NCBI GenBank assembly: GCA_902728285.1
Contig: CACVBU010000051.1
Coordinates: 62,001 to 126,000 of the forward strand
Direction: 5' to 3'
Length of the DNA stretch: 64,000 bases
Source of the DNA: Clytia hemisphaerica
Taxonomy: Eukaryota > Cnidaria > Hydrozoa > Leptothecata > Clytiidae
Below are positions 37,217-49,025 of the stretch, piece after piece (within the stretch, counting starts at the first letter, position 1; the number at the start of each line of letters is the position of its first letter). The position numbers and the translations under genes were made by a program. The notes beneath the pieces were generated by a model. That model was not told the origin of the DNA. It worked only from the letters and a program-made list of their open reading frames with translations, and ran no database searches.

Positions 37217-39400
37217 GCATGTAGTTTTCACCTTACTGTTTAAAATACCTAGTCAAAACACTTCAAGCAGTCAAGTGAAGTTAATCTGTACAAGTTTTTT
37301 TATAATCACTCAACTTTACATGCACGTTCAACTTTTCGTGAATTGGCAGTTTTTACATTTGCATTATTTAAGTAGTATTGATAGTGTAATACACGCTACA
37401 GGTGCTGTGGTATATTGCTCACTGACCTTGGTTGCTGCACTGTAAAATATCACGGTTAAAATTAAGGACAACTTTATTGTCCTATTTTGGGACCCAAGAA
37501 CGTAAAAAGTGGGCCATTTTCCTATTAGGAGTTAAAACAACCATTCAGCTTTAGTTTAAACTAGGTTTGGTATAGACTAAGCTTAAATGGCCCTTTTTAG
37601 GACAATCTTTTTGTCTGGACACCAAATTAGCCATATTTGGTCCAAGTGATTTTAACCATCTTTTACCCTTTCTAATGTTAATATAGAGGTTTTCTGAGAT
37701 TTTCCCTAATTTTTTATGTAATTTGGGCAAGTTATTACAAAAACCTTATTTTAACCCATTTTTGGCATGGTGCATGATTTGTACCTTCTTGTTGACAGTG
37801 TCCAGCTATAAATTGTAGAGTGCTACAGGATTTGGATCATTTGATTTGTCATTATTGCAATTACATTATTTTGGATTATGTTGCCACACAGTTGTTTTAA
37901 TAGGACTGCACAAACCAAATCTGCTGTCAATAAATGTCTGAAAATTTCTTTTTATACCTATTCAGGACTCCCAATTCAAGATGTTGACGTGTATGTGTAC
38001 GTGTATGAGAACATTTTGAACAAGGAACAAGAACAAGTTGAAATTTTAGAGAATAGTATGGCTTGATGGTTTCTGCACGTTTTCAATCAAAGTATCAAAG
38101 ATTCTTACTCAGAGCTGAATTATGACTGTTACGTAAAAACTTTTACCCAGGCCACGTTGGATATGTAGTCGTAATGAAGTTGTACGTTGTTCGATAAACA
38201 TATGTATGGTTGCCAAAATAATTGGTCTTGATTTACTGTAACTAATACAGAACTTGACTGTTTATGTGATTCCTTGTTGTTTTAAATCTTATGACACAAT
38301 AAGAATGGAAAGAGTAGTAGTATATATTAGTAGGCTATGATTACGAATTTTTATTTGCAGACTACCTTTTAAATGAGGAATTTTGACAAGTATTTAACTT
38401 AGGGGATTACTGGAAAAATTAAGAGTAGTCAGGAATAGCAGGAATCTTAATTTAGCAATCAAAGGATTTTGACCAAAAATTGTGATTCAACAAGCCTGTC
38501 TATAAGGCCTGACATAGCACAAGTCCAGGGAATATATGAAATAAATCAACTTTGGCAGAGATTTTAACTAAATCCCTAATAAATTTTATTTTTTCAACAA
38601 AATTCCTTCATTTAAGATACTTTTGTAAGTTTGAGGATATATCTCAAGTATTGGTCAAATTTCATCAAAACATTTCCTTCTCTGGTTAATTTTCAATGAT
38701 ATAACAGGGTTAATTGTTTTACTGTGTCTTATGTTTTATGCTATTTATAATTTCAGGAGTTTGAAAAAGTTCTTAGGATGAAATTCTGTCAGATAATTTC
38801 GATCCTGTGAAATTTATTGGAATTATGTTAAGGATAATCTTTTTATATAATTTTGTTAATTTAAGAATTCCAATTTATTAAACAATATCACTTTCACTTT
38901 CACTTTCTTTCACTTTTTAAAACACTATATACAATGAATAAAAACCTGAGAATGAAAAGAGCTCATAATAGAGAGCTTTCTAAGCCATTCGTCAGTATAA
39001 AACCTTGTGATAAAAATTTAACAAAAGGGTTAAAAAAACTAGGGAAAAACTAAGGTAATCTTTATATAAAGGTAGCAATATTTACACACGCAAGAGGTTG
39101 GAAGGTAGACTTCCATAAAGTAACTCAAGTTATATTATATATTAAGAAATAATACAAGTATTTATTGTAATTTGTATAATCTTTTCTTTAAGTGCTTGCA
39201 GAGAGAATGGGATGACAATTCAACTACATTGTAGCAGTCAAGTTCCTGCCAAGCTAAGGGTGCATGATACATTAAAATATAAGAAAATGGTGAAATTTCT
39301 TGCATGAATCAAGTTTATATTTTAATGTTGATATGAAATTAAAAATTGACAAACATTTGAATTTTGGCCGTTGTCAGCCGAAATGTCTGATATAAAAACA
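37217..39400. other. Intergenic, mostly no recognisable feature
   Basis: AT-rich. Includes a TTTCAC-type microsatellite at about 38890-38915 and the exon candidate at 37966-38066. No other repeat or gene supported. Confidence 0.35.
37966..38066 (+). CDS. Weak candidate terminal exon
   Basis: Acceptor with a long pyrimidine tract (TTTCTTTTTATACCTATTCAG) then, in phase 1, LPIQDVDVYVYVYENILNKE, an E/Q-rich tail and a TGA stop. No upstream exon or family recognised. Confidence 0.22.
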
Positions 39401-39576
39401 GGAATATTCTTGGGGATAGTAAAATGATTATGCGACATCATAATATCTAAAATATCTTTTGACTAGGACCACTTTTGGTGACAAAATTTTGCACATGAAA
39501 TCAATGGAGCATTTGTAAAACATTTAAATCTTTTTTATTTTATTTTTTTGCTGATGTCTTTTTAAAGACTTTAAAG

Positions 39577-39940
39577 ATAAGAAAAAATCTAATTTTTGCA
39601 ATAAAATGCTGACGTCATAATTTTATTCCTAAAATTCTTTTTTGAAAATTATCTTTGTATTGATATCTATCAATGTGCAAAATTTTAGTACTTGAATCCA
39701 AGTATATCATAATTTATGGCGAAAAACGATTTTGCTGACGTCAGCAAAAATAAGCAAAATTCAAATTTTTGCAATAAAATGCTGAGGTCATAATTTTTTC
39801 CAATTTTTTTTTTTGAAAATTTTCTTTGTCTTAATATCTTTCAATGTGCAAAATTTCAGCTTTACAATCAAAGTACATTGAAAGTTATTGCGAAGAAACG
39901 GTTTTATGACGTCATCAGGTTGCTCAAAATCAAAATTTCT
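39577..39940. repeat. Two-unit tandem repeat with TGACGTCA-like palindromes
   Basis: TTTTTGCAATAAAATGCTGA starts each of two units about 185 bp apart (39593, 39761), each followed by GTCATAATTTT, a T-rich run and ATCTTTCAATGTGCAAAATT-type blocks. TGACGTCA-like palindromes flank them. Resembles the interior of the TTAA-flanked MITE at 9052-9810 in style. Confidence 0.5.
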
Positions 39941-40825
39941 TAATTTTGGGTCGAAAATTTGAAATTTTTGAGAAATTCTTTTTTAATACTACGAGTTACC
40001 ATTTTTAGCACAGAAATTAATCAAAACGAGCATGAAAAAATGAAATCCTTACTTTCAATCGTGATTTTTAGTATTTTTTACCCCCGGATTTCTTAATTTT
40101 TTCGTTAGGTGCCTTTGTAGAAAAGGTGTTAATTCTGGAATAAATTGAGTTTTTTCAAAAAAAAAATTTTAACCTATAGTATAATGATCAAAGATCACCT
40201 AGAAGAAAATAAAAATCAGAAAATTTTAAACCTAAATTTGAATTATAGCCGAAACATGCCAAAAATAGAGTTTTTTTCTATTAAAAAATGCCCTTTTTTG
40301 GTCCACTTTTTGGAAGGCCCTCTGCAGTAAAAGTTGGCTAATTTTTGCTCCAATCAGCTTCACAAAAAATCCAATAACTTTTTTTCTATAAATGCTACAG
40401 AGGTCAACGACCCCTCGTTGAAACGAGAAAAGATAGAGCTTTAAAAAAAAAAAGTTTGATAGGGGGGTTTGAACGTTTGATAATCGGCCTAAAGTGCCTA
40501 CGTTAAACCCTGTGAGATTAACCATATTATTTTCAAGCTTTTTGAAGGGGTTCTATTATCAAGGGGGTGTTTTTTCCACCACCACCATCTCAGGCGGTGC
40601 AGAAGGCGCCTGAAAGAAAGGGGAGACCTCTCAGCTATCCAGTGGACTATAAACAAGCTTCTAACTCCTTCTAGATCCGGAGATTTATCTGAAAAAGCTA
40701 ATTAAAACTCAGAAAACGCGTGTCAAACTAAAAATCAAAAACATTCAAACTAAGCGAGAAATCATTTTCACCAACTTAACGCGACAAGGACAAAAGTTGA
40801 AAACCAACAAAACAAAACAGCAACA
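39941..40825. other. Intergenic with a MITE-like end
   Basis: At about 40546-40590, CTATTATCAAGGGGGTGTTTT plus TTCCACCA closely resembles an end of the TTAA-flanked element at 9052, so a diverged relative probably ends here; the other end was not found. Confidence 0.4.
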
Positions 40826-43628
40826 AACCTTTAAACCTTGCGATGAAGTATCCAACTAAAATTTTATATCACGAACAGTAGTCTCTTCTCGATTAATTAA
40901 AAATGGTTTTTGCTTTTATGGAAGGAAGACGACACAATGTCAATCAACAATGTATGAAGGTTTAAGGAGTGAGACATGAAAAATGAAAAACAGATATGTT
41001 GTTTCTTGTGTTGAAATCTACCTATTGATAAGACAATGTTTACCAACTAAACCCAAAAACTTATACTTGCAAAAACATTCACAAGAATAAGGTAAAATAA
41101 AAGGTAAAGATACTGCTAAAATCCAAGCCTCCAAGCCTTATGTAAAAACTGCGACCTATTACACATCCATCAAGGCAACGCCAAACATCCAAACGACCAT
41201 TTTAAATCAACTGATATAAGTGTGAGACCATCCATGCAAGGCTGACCCAAGCAGGTCTTCTACAATAAGCTCTCTCGTAAATTCAGTTTAAAATGAGCAA
41301 ATTGTTTCACCGTGAATGAGAAATATTCTCCTAATTCTGATAGGCCGAGTATCTTTAAAGAAAAACATTATTTATTCATCATTATCTTCTATACTAAATG
41401 AGTTTATGAAAAATGTCTGTAAAGCTAGCCCAGTAACATATGTTAAGGTTTCTAAAATTTGAACGCCGCAGCTGGAAAACCTATCCACCTTTGATACAAA
41501 AAGTCTCGCGCTAAGTTTGACAAGCGTAGAAAACTCGGATTAGAGAAGACTCTACACTGCTATTTGTAAACGAAAAAAGTTCTGACGTCAATTTCATGAA
41601 AAAGTACTGCGACGTCACAAAGTTTCAAATAAAAAGGTGTGGCATTTTTGTTGCACGATTTCGAATTATTCTATATCAACACACGCAACAAAACCCAACA
41701 TTGTTGTTTGATGATTAAACTTCGTCTAACATTATTTAAAAAGGTTTCAATGTGTGTTGCATTGCATATACGCCGGTCTTAAGCTGTCCTCATGTGAAGC
41801 CAACAAACGGGAAAACCTTCAGTGCTCAACCACAAAGCGCGAGCCTCTCCTTCACAACTAAGGCTTTTTCTTTCCTAGAAGCAACCCTCTCACCACCTCA
41901 GACACCTTTGGGCGTCTGCAACGACGGGTACCCTCCATAATTTTGACAGGGTCACTATGGCATTACATTGAACACAAACTTCCGTTATCTTAAACCGACA
42001 TCTCATGGAGGCTTACAGACACAAAATTTTGACTAATGTAGAAAGTTTAGAAGTATAATTTTTATTATTGTATTCGGCATTTTAAACCAAAACGACGTCA
42101 GGCATTAACCCACATTATAGTATTTAAAGGCTTTTGAGATGTGCAAGCAAAACCGTTAACAGGCGTTTGCGACGACGGGAACCGTCTAGTTATTACTAAA
42201 TTATCTATCATGAACATATTTTTCACATATGACGTCTAACACTAAAGTATTTATTATGTTGACTTTTATTTCCACAACGCGACACCCCCAAAAACTCAAA
42301 ATTTACTTTTTTTAACCTGTAATCTAAATGGCATCCTTTTTATTTCGACCACTAACTTGATGGGGTTGTAAGTTTAATACTGTTCTCCTGTCAAATCATT
42401 TGCTGAATTTTCTAATCCCGGAAATTAAAAAAATTATATCACCGTCACGTTGGTTTTTAAATGTTCAAATACCTGAATAAAACAAGGCTCATCACCGGCA
42501 CTGTCTGATTTAGAAAACCGTATTCCTGTCACTCTTTTTTAAAAAAATCCCGTATTCTAAAAAGGGTCAGTCCCGCCATATCGTAAAGGTACAAACCCCC
42601 TATAATTGGAACTGCGGAATAGAGGCAGTGTCGTACTCGCCCCATAACGTTCAGAGCCAACTATTGTGTAATTTACATAAGAACATCAAAAATTTATTTT
42701 TTCAGTTTTTGTTGCCTCTTGCCAAATATTTTGAATATCCGCAAAGACTTGCTTCGTGGCTATCAATTGATTAAAATTTAGGACGTTTAAACAACCTTTT
42801 GCTTGCAAAGTCTTATTTCGTGCGTAAGCCTTTTTGCAGTAAGCCTTTTTGCAATTGATATTCAATTCAACAAAGCTAGAGGTGACTCTTTTTATGGTTC
42901 TCAAAATACTTTAGCCTGACAAGTAAGGAACAACTATTTTTTAAATGCAATTAATTCTAATTCTTTATATCTGGTTCATGGTACATTGGGCATAAAAAGA
43001 TGGCTGTTTCAGCCAATCTTGAGGGTCGAAATTCACAAACTTTGTGACCCGTCGGCGCCCAACCATGCTGGGCCTACCTTAGACACTATATATTGCTGAA
43101 TCTTTTTGCAGGGTATCCTAAATATCCTAGATACACCCCTGAAAATGGACGAAAATTTTCATTGACAAGCTAGGAAAGACTAACATCGTTGCACAGAAAC
43201 AATATGTTTAAATGGTATCCGAAAAGCTATGGTTCTTTAAGTCCCAAGTTAACTGAACTCATGGGTTGTTTGTCCTCAAACAGCGGTCTCCAAAATAAGT
43301 TTTCTTATAGATTCCTGTATTTTAATGAGTTAATATTTTTTAACATTTTTATCATGAAACTGCATATTTGGAGTAACTATAAATTAAGGTAGAGCAGTGT
43401 TTTTTCCAAGCACCCAATAAGTCTCTTCCCATTTCTTTAAACCTATTAGAAGGATTAAAATGAATGAAAGCCATACTTACAGTTTACTCAGTTATCACAG
43501 CTGTAGTTGATTATTTTAATTGAGTTTTATATATCACACGTCTCCTTTATTGTAGATGAAGTTGAACTTATTCTTTATCTTCAATGAAGGAGACGATTTC
43601 TAATCGAGTTATTAGATTACTAGAGATA
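40826..43628. repeat. Repeat family R, copy 1, split by an 807-bp insertion
   Basis: 40826-41380 matches 33061-33640 and 42188-43628 matches the following part. The insertion at about 41381-42187 is absent from the other copies and may carry a TTAT-type duplication. Copy 1 ends at the hAT-like terminus at 43636. Confidence 0.75.
41381..42187. mobile_element. Unclassified insertion in repeat R copy 1
   Basis: Bounded by loss of alignment to copies 0, 2 and 3. Contains two related words, GGCGTCTGCAACGACGGG (about 41908) and GGCGTTTGCGACGACGGG (about 42163). No clear terminal inverted repeats and no ORF of note. Confidence 0.45.
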
Positions 43629-43635
43629 TATATGT

Positions 43636-44463
43636 GTCCTGCCAAGCGATTTCCATAACACCCGATTTAAACCGGTTATCGAAAAACCGATCTTTGCACC
43701 GGTTCACACCGGTTCGCACCGGTGCCGATCGTTCGTGTAACCGGTTCAAACTGATCTAAACCGGTTTCCAAAAAATCTGAAATCTCAGTCAATCAGAACC
43801 GGTTGCTACCGGTTTGGAAGAGAAGAACACCGGTTTTGCAATAGATTTCGGCTGCCGGCAGTTCCAAAATAATATACTGCGCATGCGTTTATTTAAAAAA
43901 AAGTAAACAAAGCCCCTCCATACAAATCTATCTTTTGTAAATAAATTTTTTATGCAAGTTTAACAGGATGGGAGTGTTTCGGGTCTCCCAGCTAAATCTG
44001 TCCACGCTTTTCTCTCTGGCATCATAAAAGAAGAAACTCCCTTATCTGCTTGCCTTTTTGCTGAAGAGAAAATCTCTTCGTTAATTGTTGCTGAGTAATT
44101 CTTCTTTCTCTCTGGTTATTACGTCATAACAAATGTTCGGTTCATTGCACTTATCATCTTTAGTAACGAGTAAAATTCCTTTTACATTTTACAAGTCTAG
44201 ACATTTATCTTCTCTTTTGAATTTCAAAGAGAGAGGAATGTAGTTGTTTAATAATTCTCTTCTTGACTGTAATTTTATACGTTATTCGGCGTCTGGTTAT
44301 GTCGGACTTTAAATTTGTTAAAATGGATATTTTAGTACAATGTCGAAAGCATTTATTGAACCATTGAAATTCTTTTGATATTATTGTATGATAATGAATT
44401 TTTATGTCAAATGGGTTAAATTAGGGGTTTATTTCCTTAACGTGAGGCATAATGATTTCAAAT
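43636..44463. mobile_element. hAT-like element, left end only (unit 1)
   Basis: GTCCTGCCAAGCGATTTCC resembles the terminus at 32111, and about 200 bp rich in ACCGGT palindromes follow. No matching right terminus before repeat R resumes at about 44464, so it is truncated. Confidence 0.55.
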
Positions 44464-46110
44464 TCTTTGTTATGACATTGGGGTTAAATCAACTGATATA
44501 AGTGTGAGACCATTCATGCAAGGCTGACCCAAGCAGGTCTTCTACAATATGCTCTCTGGTAAATTCAGTTTAAAATGACCAAATTGTTTCACCGTGAATG
44601 AGAAATATTCTCCTAATTCTGATAGACCGAGTATCTTTGAAGAAAAACATTATTTAATCATCATTATTATTACTAAATTATCTATAATGAACATATTTTT
44701 CACATATGACGTCTAACACTAAAGTATTTATTATGTTGACTTTTATTTCCAAAACGCGACACCCCTAAAAACTCAAAATTTGCTTTTTTTAACCTGTAAT
44801 CTAAATGGCATTCTTTTTATTTCGACCACTAACTTGATGGGGTTTTAAGTTTAATACTGTTCTCCTGTCAAATCATTTGCTGAATTTTCTAATCCCGGAA
44901 ATTAAAAAAATTATATCACCGTCACGTTGGTTTTTAAATGTTCAAATACCTGAATAAAACAAGGCTCATCACCGGCACTGTCTGATTTAGAAAACCGTAT
45001 TCCTGTCACTCTTTAAAAAAAATCCCGTATTCTAAAAAGGGTCAGTCCCGCCATATCGTAAAGGTACAAACCCCCTATAATTGGAACTGCGGAATAGAGG
45101 CAGTGTCGTACTCGCCCCATGACGTTCAGAGCCAACTATTGTGTAATTTACATAAGAACATCAAAAATTTATTTTTTCAGTTTTTGTTGCCTCTTGCCAA
45201 ATATTTTGAATATCCGCAAAGACTTGCTTCGTGGCTATCAATTGATTAAAATTTAGGACGTTTAAACAACCTTTTGCTTGCAAAGTCTTATTTCGTGCGT
45301 AAGCCTTTTTGCAGTAAGCCTTTTTGCAATTGATATTCAATTCAACAAAGCTAGAGGTGACTCTTTTTATGGTTCTCAAAATACTTTAGCCTGACAAGTA
45401 AGGAACAACTATCTTTTAAATGCAATTAATTCTAATTCTTTATATCTGGTTCATGGTACATTGGGCATAAAAAGATGGCTGTTTCAGCCAATCTTGAGGG
45501 TCGAAATTCACAAACTTTGTGACCCGTCGGCGCCCAACCATGCTGGGCCTACCTTAGACACTATATATTGCTGAATCTTTTTGCAGGGTATCCTAAATAT
45601 CCTAGATACACCCCTGAAAATGGACGTCAATTTTCATTGACAAGCTAGGAAAGACTAACATCGTTGCACAGAAACAATATGTTTAAATGGTATCCGAAAA
45701 GCTATGGTTCTTTAAGTCCCAAGTTAACTGAACTCATGGGTTGTTTGTCCTCAAACAGCGGTCTCCAAAATAAGTTTTCTTATAGATTCCTTTATTTTAA
45801 TGAGTTAATATTTTTTAACATTTTTATCATGAAACTGCATATTTGGAGTAACTATAAATTAAGGTAGAGCAGTGTTTTTTCCAAGCACCCAATAAGTCTC
45901 TTCCCATTTCTTTAAACCTATTAGAAGGATTAAAATGAATGAAACCCATACTTACAGTTTACTCAGTTATCACAGCTGCAGTTGATTATTTTAATTGAGT
46001 TTTATATATCACACGTCTCCTTTATTGTAGATGAAGTTGAACTTATTCTTTATCTTCAATGAAGGAGACGATTTTTAATCGAGTTATTAGATTACTAGAG
46101 ACATATATGT

Positions 46111-46889
46111 GTCCTGCCAAGCGATTTCCATAACACCCGATTTAAACCGGTTATCGAAAAACCGATCTTTGCACCGGTTCACACCGGTTCGCACCTGTGC
46201 CGATCGTTCGTGTAACCGGTTCAAACTGATCTAAACCGGTTTCCAAAAAATCTGAAATCCCAGTCAATCAGAACACCGGTTTTGCAATAGATTTCGGCTG
46301 CCGGCAGTTCCAAAATAATATACTGCGCATGCGTTTATTTAAAAAAAAGTAAACAAAGCCCCTCCATACAAATCTATCTTTTGTAAATAAATTTTTTATG
46401 CAAGTTTAACAGGATGGGAGTGTTTCGGGTCTCCCAGCTAAATCTGTCCACGCTTTTCTCTCTGGCATCATAAAAGAAGAAACTCCCTTATCTGCTTGCC
46501 TTTTTGCTGAAGAGAAAATCTCTTCGTTAATTGTTGCTGAGTAATTTTTCTTTCTCTCTGGTTATTACGTCATAACAAATGTTCGGTTCATTGCACTTAT
46601 CATCTTTAGTAACGAGTAAAATTCCTTTTACATTTTACAAGTCTAGACATTCATCTTCTCTTTTGAATTTCAAAGAGAGAGGAATGTAGTTGTTTAACAA
46701 TTCTCTTCTTGACTGTAATTTTATACGTTATTCGGCGTCTGGTTATGTCGGACTTTAAATTTGTTAAAATGGATATTTTAGTACAATGTTGAAAGCATTT
46801 ATTGAACCATTGAAATTCTTTTGATATTATTGTATGATAATGAATTTTTATGTCAAATGGGTTAAATTAGGGGTTTATTTCCTTAACGT
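46111..46889. mobile_element. hAT-like element, left end only (unit 2)
   Basis: Same as 43636-44463 with a small deletion in the ACCGGT-rich zone. Interrupted at about 46890 by the LINE-bearing insertion. Confidence 0.55.
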
Positions 46890-47111
46890 AACATTAACGT
46901 AACATTAAAAAAAACACCAATCACTCCTGAATTTGACTACAAGGTGGTCTTGTATGCCCCTGCGGGCACGGTCACCATTGTTCTTTAGATACAAAAAAAG
47001 TGAACAAACAACTATTAAAAACAAACAAAAATGTGATGTGATGAATTATTGTCTCTGGGGGAGGAATTGACCAAACACATCCTTATATACCCTGGTCGAA
47101 CATTCTAATCG

Positions 47112-49013
47112 ATGCAAAACACCTATCAATGGAAACTTGGAACCATCAACGTACGTACAGGACGAGAAGACCAAAAGCTTGAACGAATTATTCGCGAAAT
47201 CGATAAAGCAGATATCAGCATCTGTGCCCTACAGGAAGTCAGACGTTTATCTCAAGGATCAGCTTCTATCCCTATCAAAACAAACGACTTTACAAATAAA
47301 TATGAAGTATACTGGAGTGGATACACTCAAAAACGAATCCATGGTGTTGGAATAGTCGTGAAAGTCAACCCAAACATTGAAGTAAGCGATATTATTTATG
47401 TTAACTCAAGGATTATTGTTGCAGAAATCATCCTCTACGGATGTCATTTGAAAATTATTTGTTGTTACGCCCCAACAGAGGAAGACTCGAAATCCTCAAA
47501 AGATAAATTCTACAGCAAAATAAGAACTCTTGTCACTAATACCGAAACTAATCGTAAAGTTATATGTCTTGGGGACTTCAATGCAACAACATCGGCCAGT
47601 TGGTCAAACACATCACTACGTGAAAACTCAATAGTAGAAAACCTTGAATTCAATGACAATGGGGAGCGCTTCCATAACTTCTTCGACAATTGTCGTCTAT
47701 CCGTCCTAAACACATGGTTCACTCACAAAAAGTGCCGCAGAGTTACCTGGTATTCCCCCGATGGGAAAACACAAAAGGTATACGACTTTATTCTCACTTG
47801 CAGCTGGATTCGACAATACGTTAGTAACTGCAGAGTGCACCGAAGCTATGATTTTGACAGTGATCACCGTTTAGTTATCGCGACCTTGAATACGCCATGC
47901 ACCAAAGCTGCACGCTACAGAGAAAGGAACAAAAAGAGAAAAAACGAAAAACTCGATTTGAAAATGTTAGATAACGAAAATATCAGAAATCAGTTTATAC
48001 AAACTGCAATCGACAACATTAACACTAGAAATCTTGAGAATGAAAATAATGACACTATAAATCGACATTTTATCCACTCAATAAATTCTGCTGCTGAAAC
48101 AAATATTCCGAAACTGACCAAAAACCGTATAATTCACCCATGGCACAACGATAAAAAATTAGATAATCTATACCAACAAAAAGACAAATTGATGACAAAA
48201 AACATTGACTCCGCAGATATTCAAAAACTTCGTAAAAAGATCAGATTACGAGCACGTTTTCTTAAGAATGAGTATCTGAAAACAGAAGCTGAAAAATTGA
48301 ACCAGCTAGCAATTAATCGCAACCTACAAAAACTTTTCAAACGGGCAAAAGAGCAAAGTAGCACTCTTTCAAATATTCAAGCTTCTTGTCCAACTCAAAG
48401 TCTTCTCAATCACTTCAAATCTCACTTCAACCCTACCCAACGACAAAACAGGCCAATCGAACTATCGAATGATGATCTTCCCCACTATGTTACACAACTT
48501 CGACAAATTTCAGCTACAACAAACATCAAAAGTGAACCCCCTGATACTGACGAGATAAGTCAACAAATTACGAAACTTAAAGTCGATAGAGCTTTCAACG
48601 ATATTGACCCTACTCTAATCAAACGGCTCGATCATCCAGTTATGCTTCAAGTGATACACAGAATGTCTTCAAATCTCTGGGAAAATTTTGACGTCCCGAC
48701 TGCATGGGGGAATTCCCGTCTGCAAGCCATATGGAAAAAGAAAGGATCCAAAAAAGACCCCAAAAAGTATCGTTGGATAAGTATTGGCTCAACCGTTTGT
48801 AAACTCTTGATCAATTTAATTCTCGATCGACTTCGTCCTTGGTACGAGCTACAACTAAGCGACGAACAGAATGGTTTTCGGAAAGATAGGGGAACAACTG
48901 AAGGAATATACACAATTAAACGGATCCAACAGATTACTGATCGAAAAAGACAGCCCCTTTTTCTCCTTTTCGTCGACCTGACGGCAGCATTCGACCACAT
49001 CCCTCGAGACTGA
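47112..49013 (+). CDS. RTE-like LINE polyprotein, N-terminal part (endonuclease plus start of RT)
   Basis: ATG at 47112. Complete APE-type endonuclease: LGTINVRTG, ICALQEVRR, VGIVVKV, IICCYAPTEED, VICLGDFNAT, VYDFILTCSW, YDFDSDHRLVIATLN, so all expected catalytic blocks are present. A charged linker (about residues 275-440) leads to RT blocks WKKKGSKKDPKKYRWISIGS, DEQNGFRKDRGTTEG and FVDLTAAFDHIPRD (motif A). A TGA follows at 49011-49013, exactly where a 1-kb internal duplication begins, so motifs B and C are missing from this frame. Style fits RTE/Proto2-type LINEs; the clade is not certain. Confidence 0.85.
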   Translation: MQNTYQWKLGTINVRTGREDQKLERIIREIDKADISICALQEVRRLSQGSASIPIKTNDFTNKYEVYWSGYTQKRIHGVGIVVKVNPNIEVSDIIYVNSRIIVAEIILYGCHLKIICCYAPTEEDSKSSKDKFYSKIRTLVTNTETNRKVICLGDFNATTSASWSNTSLRENSIVENLEFNDNGERFHNFFDNCRLSVLNTWFTHKKCRRVTWYSPDGKTQKVYDFILTCSWIRQYVSNCRVHRSYDFDSDHRLVIATLNTPCTKAARYRERNKKRKNEKLDLKMLDNENIRNQFIQTAIDNINTRNLENENNDTINRHFIHSINSAAETNIPKLTKNRIIHPWHNDKKLDNLYQQKDKLMTKNIDSADIQKLRKKIRLRARFLKNEYLKTEAEKLNQLAINRNLQKLFKRAKEQSSTLSNIQASCPTQSLLNHFKSHFNPTQRQNRPIELSNDDLPHYVTQLRQISATTNIKSEPPDTDEISQQITKLKVDRAFNDIDPTLIKRLDHPVMLQVIHRMSSNLWENFDVPTAWGNSRLQAIWKKKGSKKDPKKYRWISIGSTVCKLLINLILDRLRPWYELQLSDEQNGFRKDRGTTEGIYTIKRIQQITDRKRQPLFLLFVDLTAAFDHIPRD

Positions 49014-49025
49014 CCGAAATCAACT

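Larger units (their letters stand above)
42189..46889. repeat. 2,475-bp direct tandem duplication
   Basis: Everything from about 42189 to 44410 recurs 2,475 bp downstream (for example the hAT-like terminus at 43636 and 46111, and the GTTGCACAGAAACAATATG block near 43187 and 45662). The second unit lacks about 25 bp near 46272 and is cut at about 46890 by the LINE insertion; its remainder resumes at about 53334. Each unit is part of repeat R plus a truncated hAT-like element. Confidence 0.85.

Noticed and set aside
42686-45867. 72- and 67-residue ORFs repeated at 42.7, 43.2, 45.2 and 45.7 kb as small conserved genes
   Set aside because: Their conservation is explained by the 2,475-bp duplication; the same regions in copies at 34 kb and 54-55 kb have shifted or altered frames.
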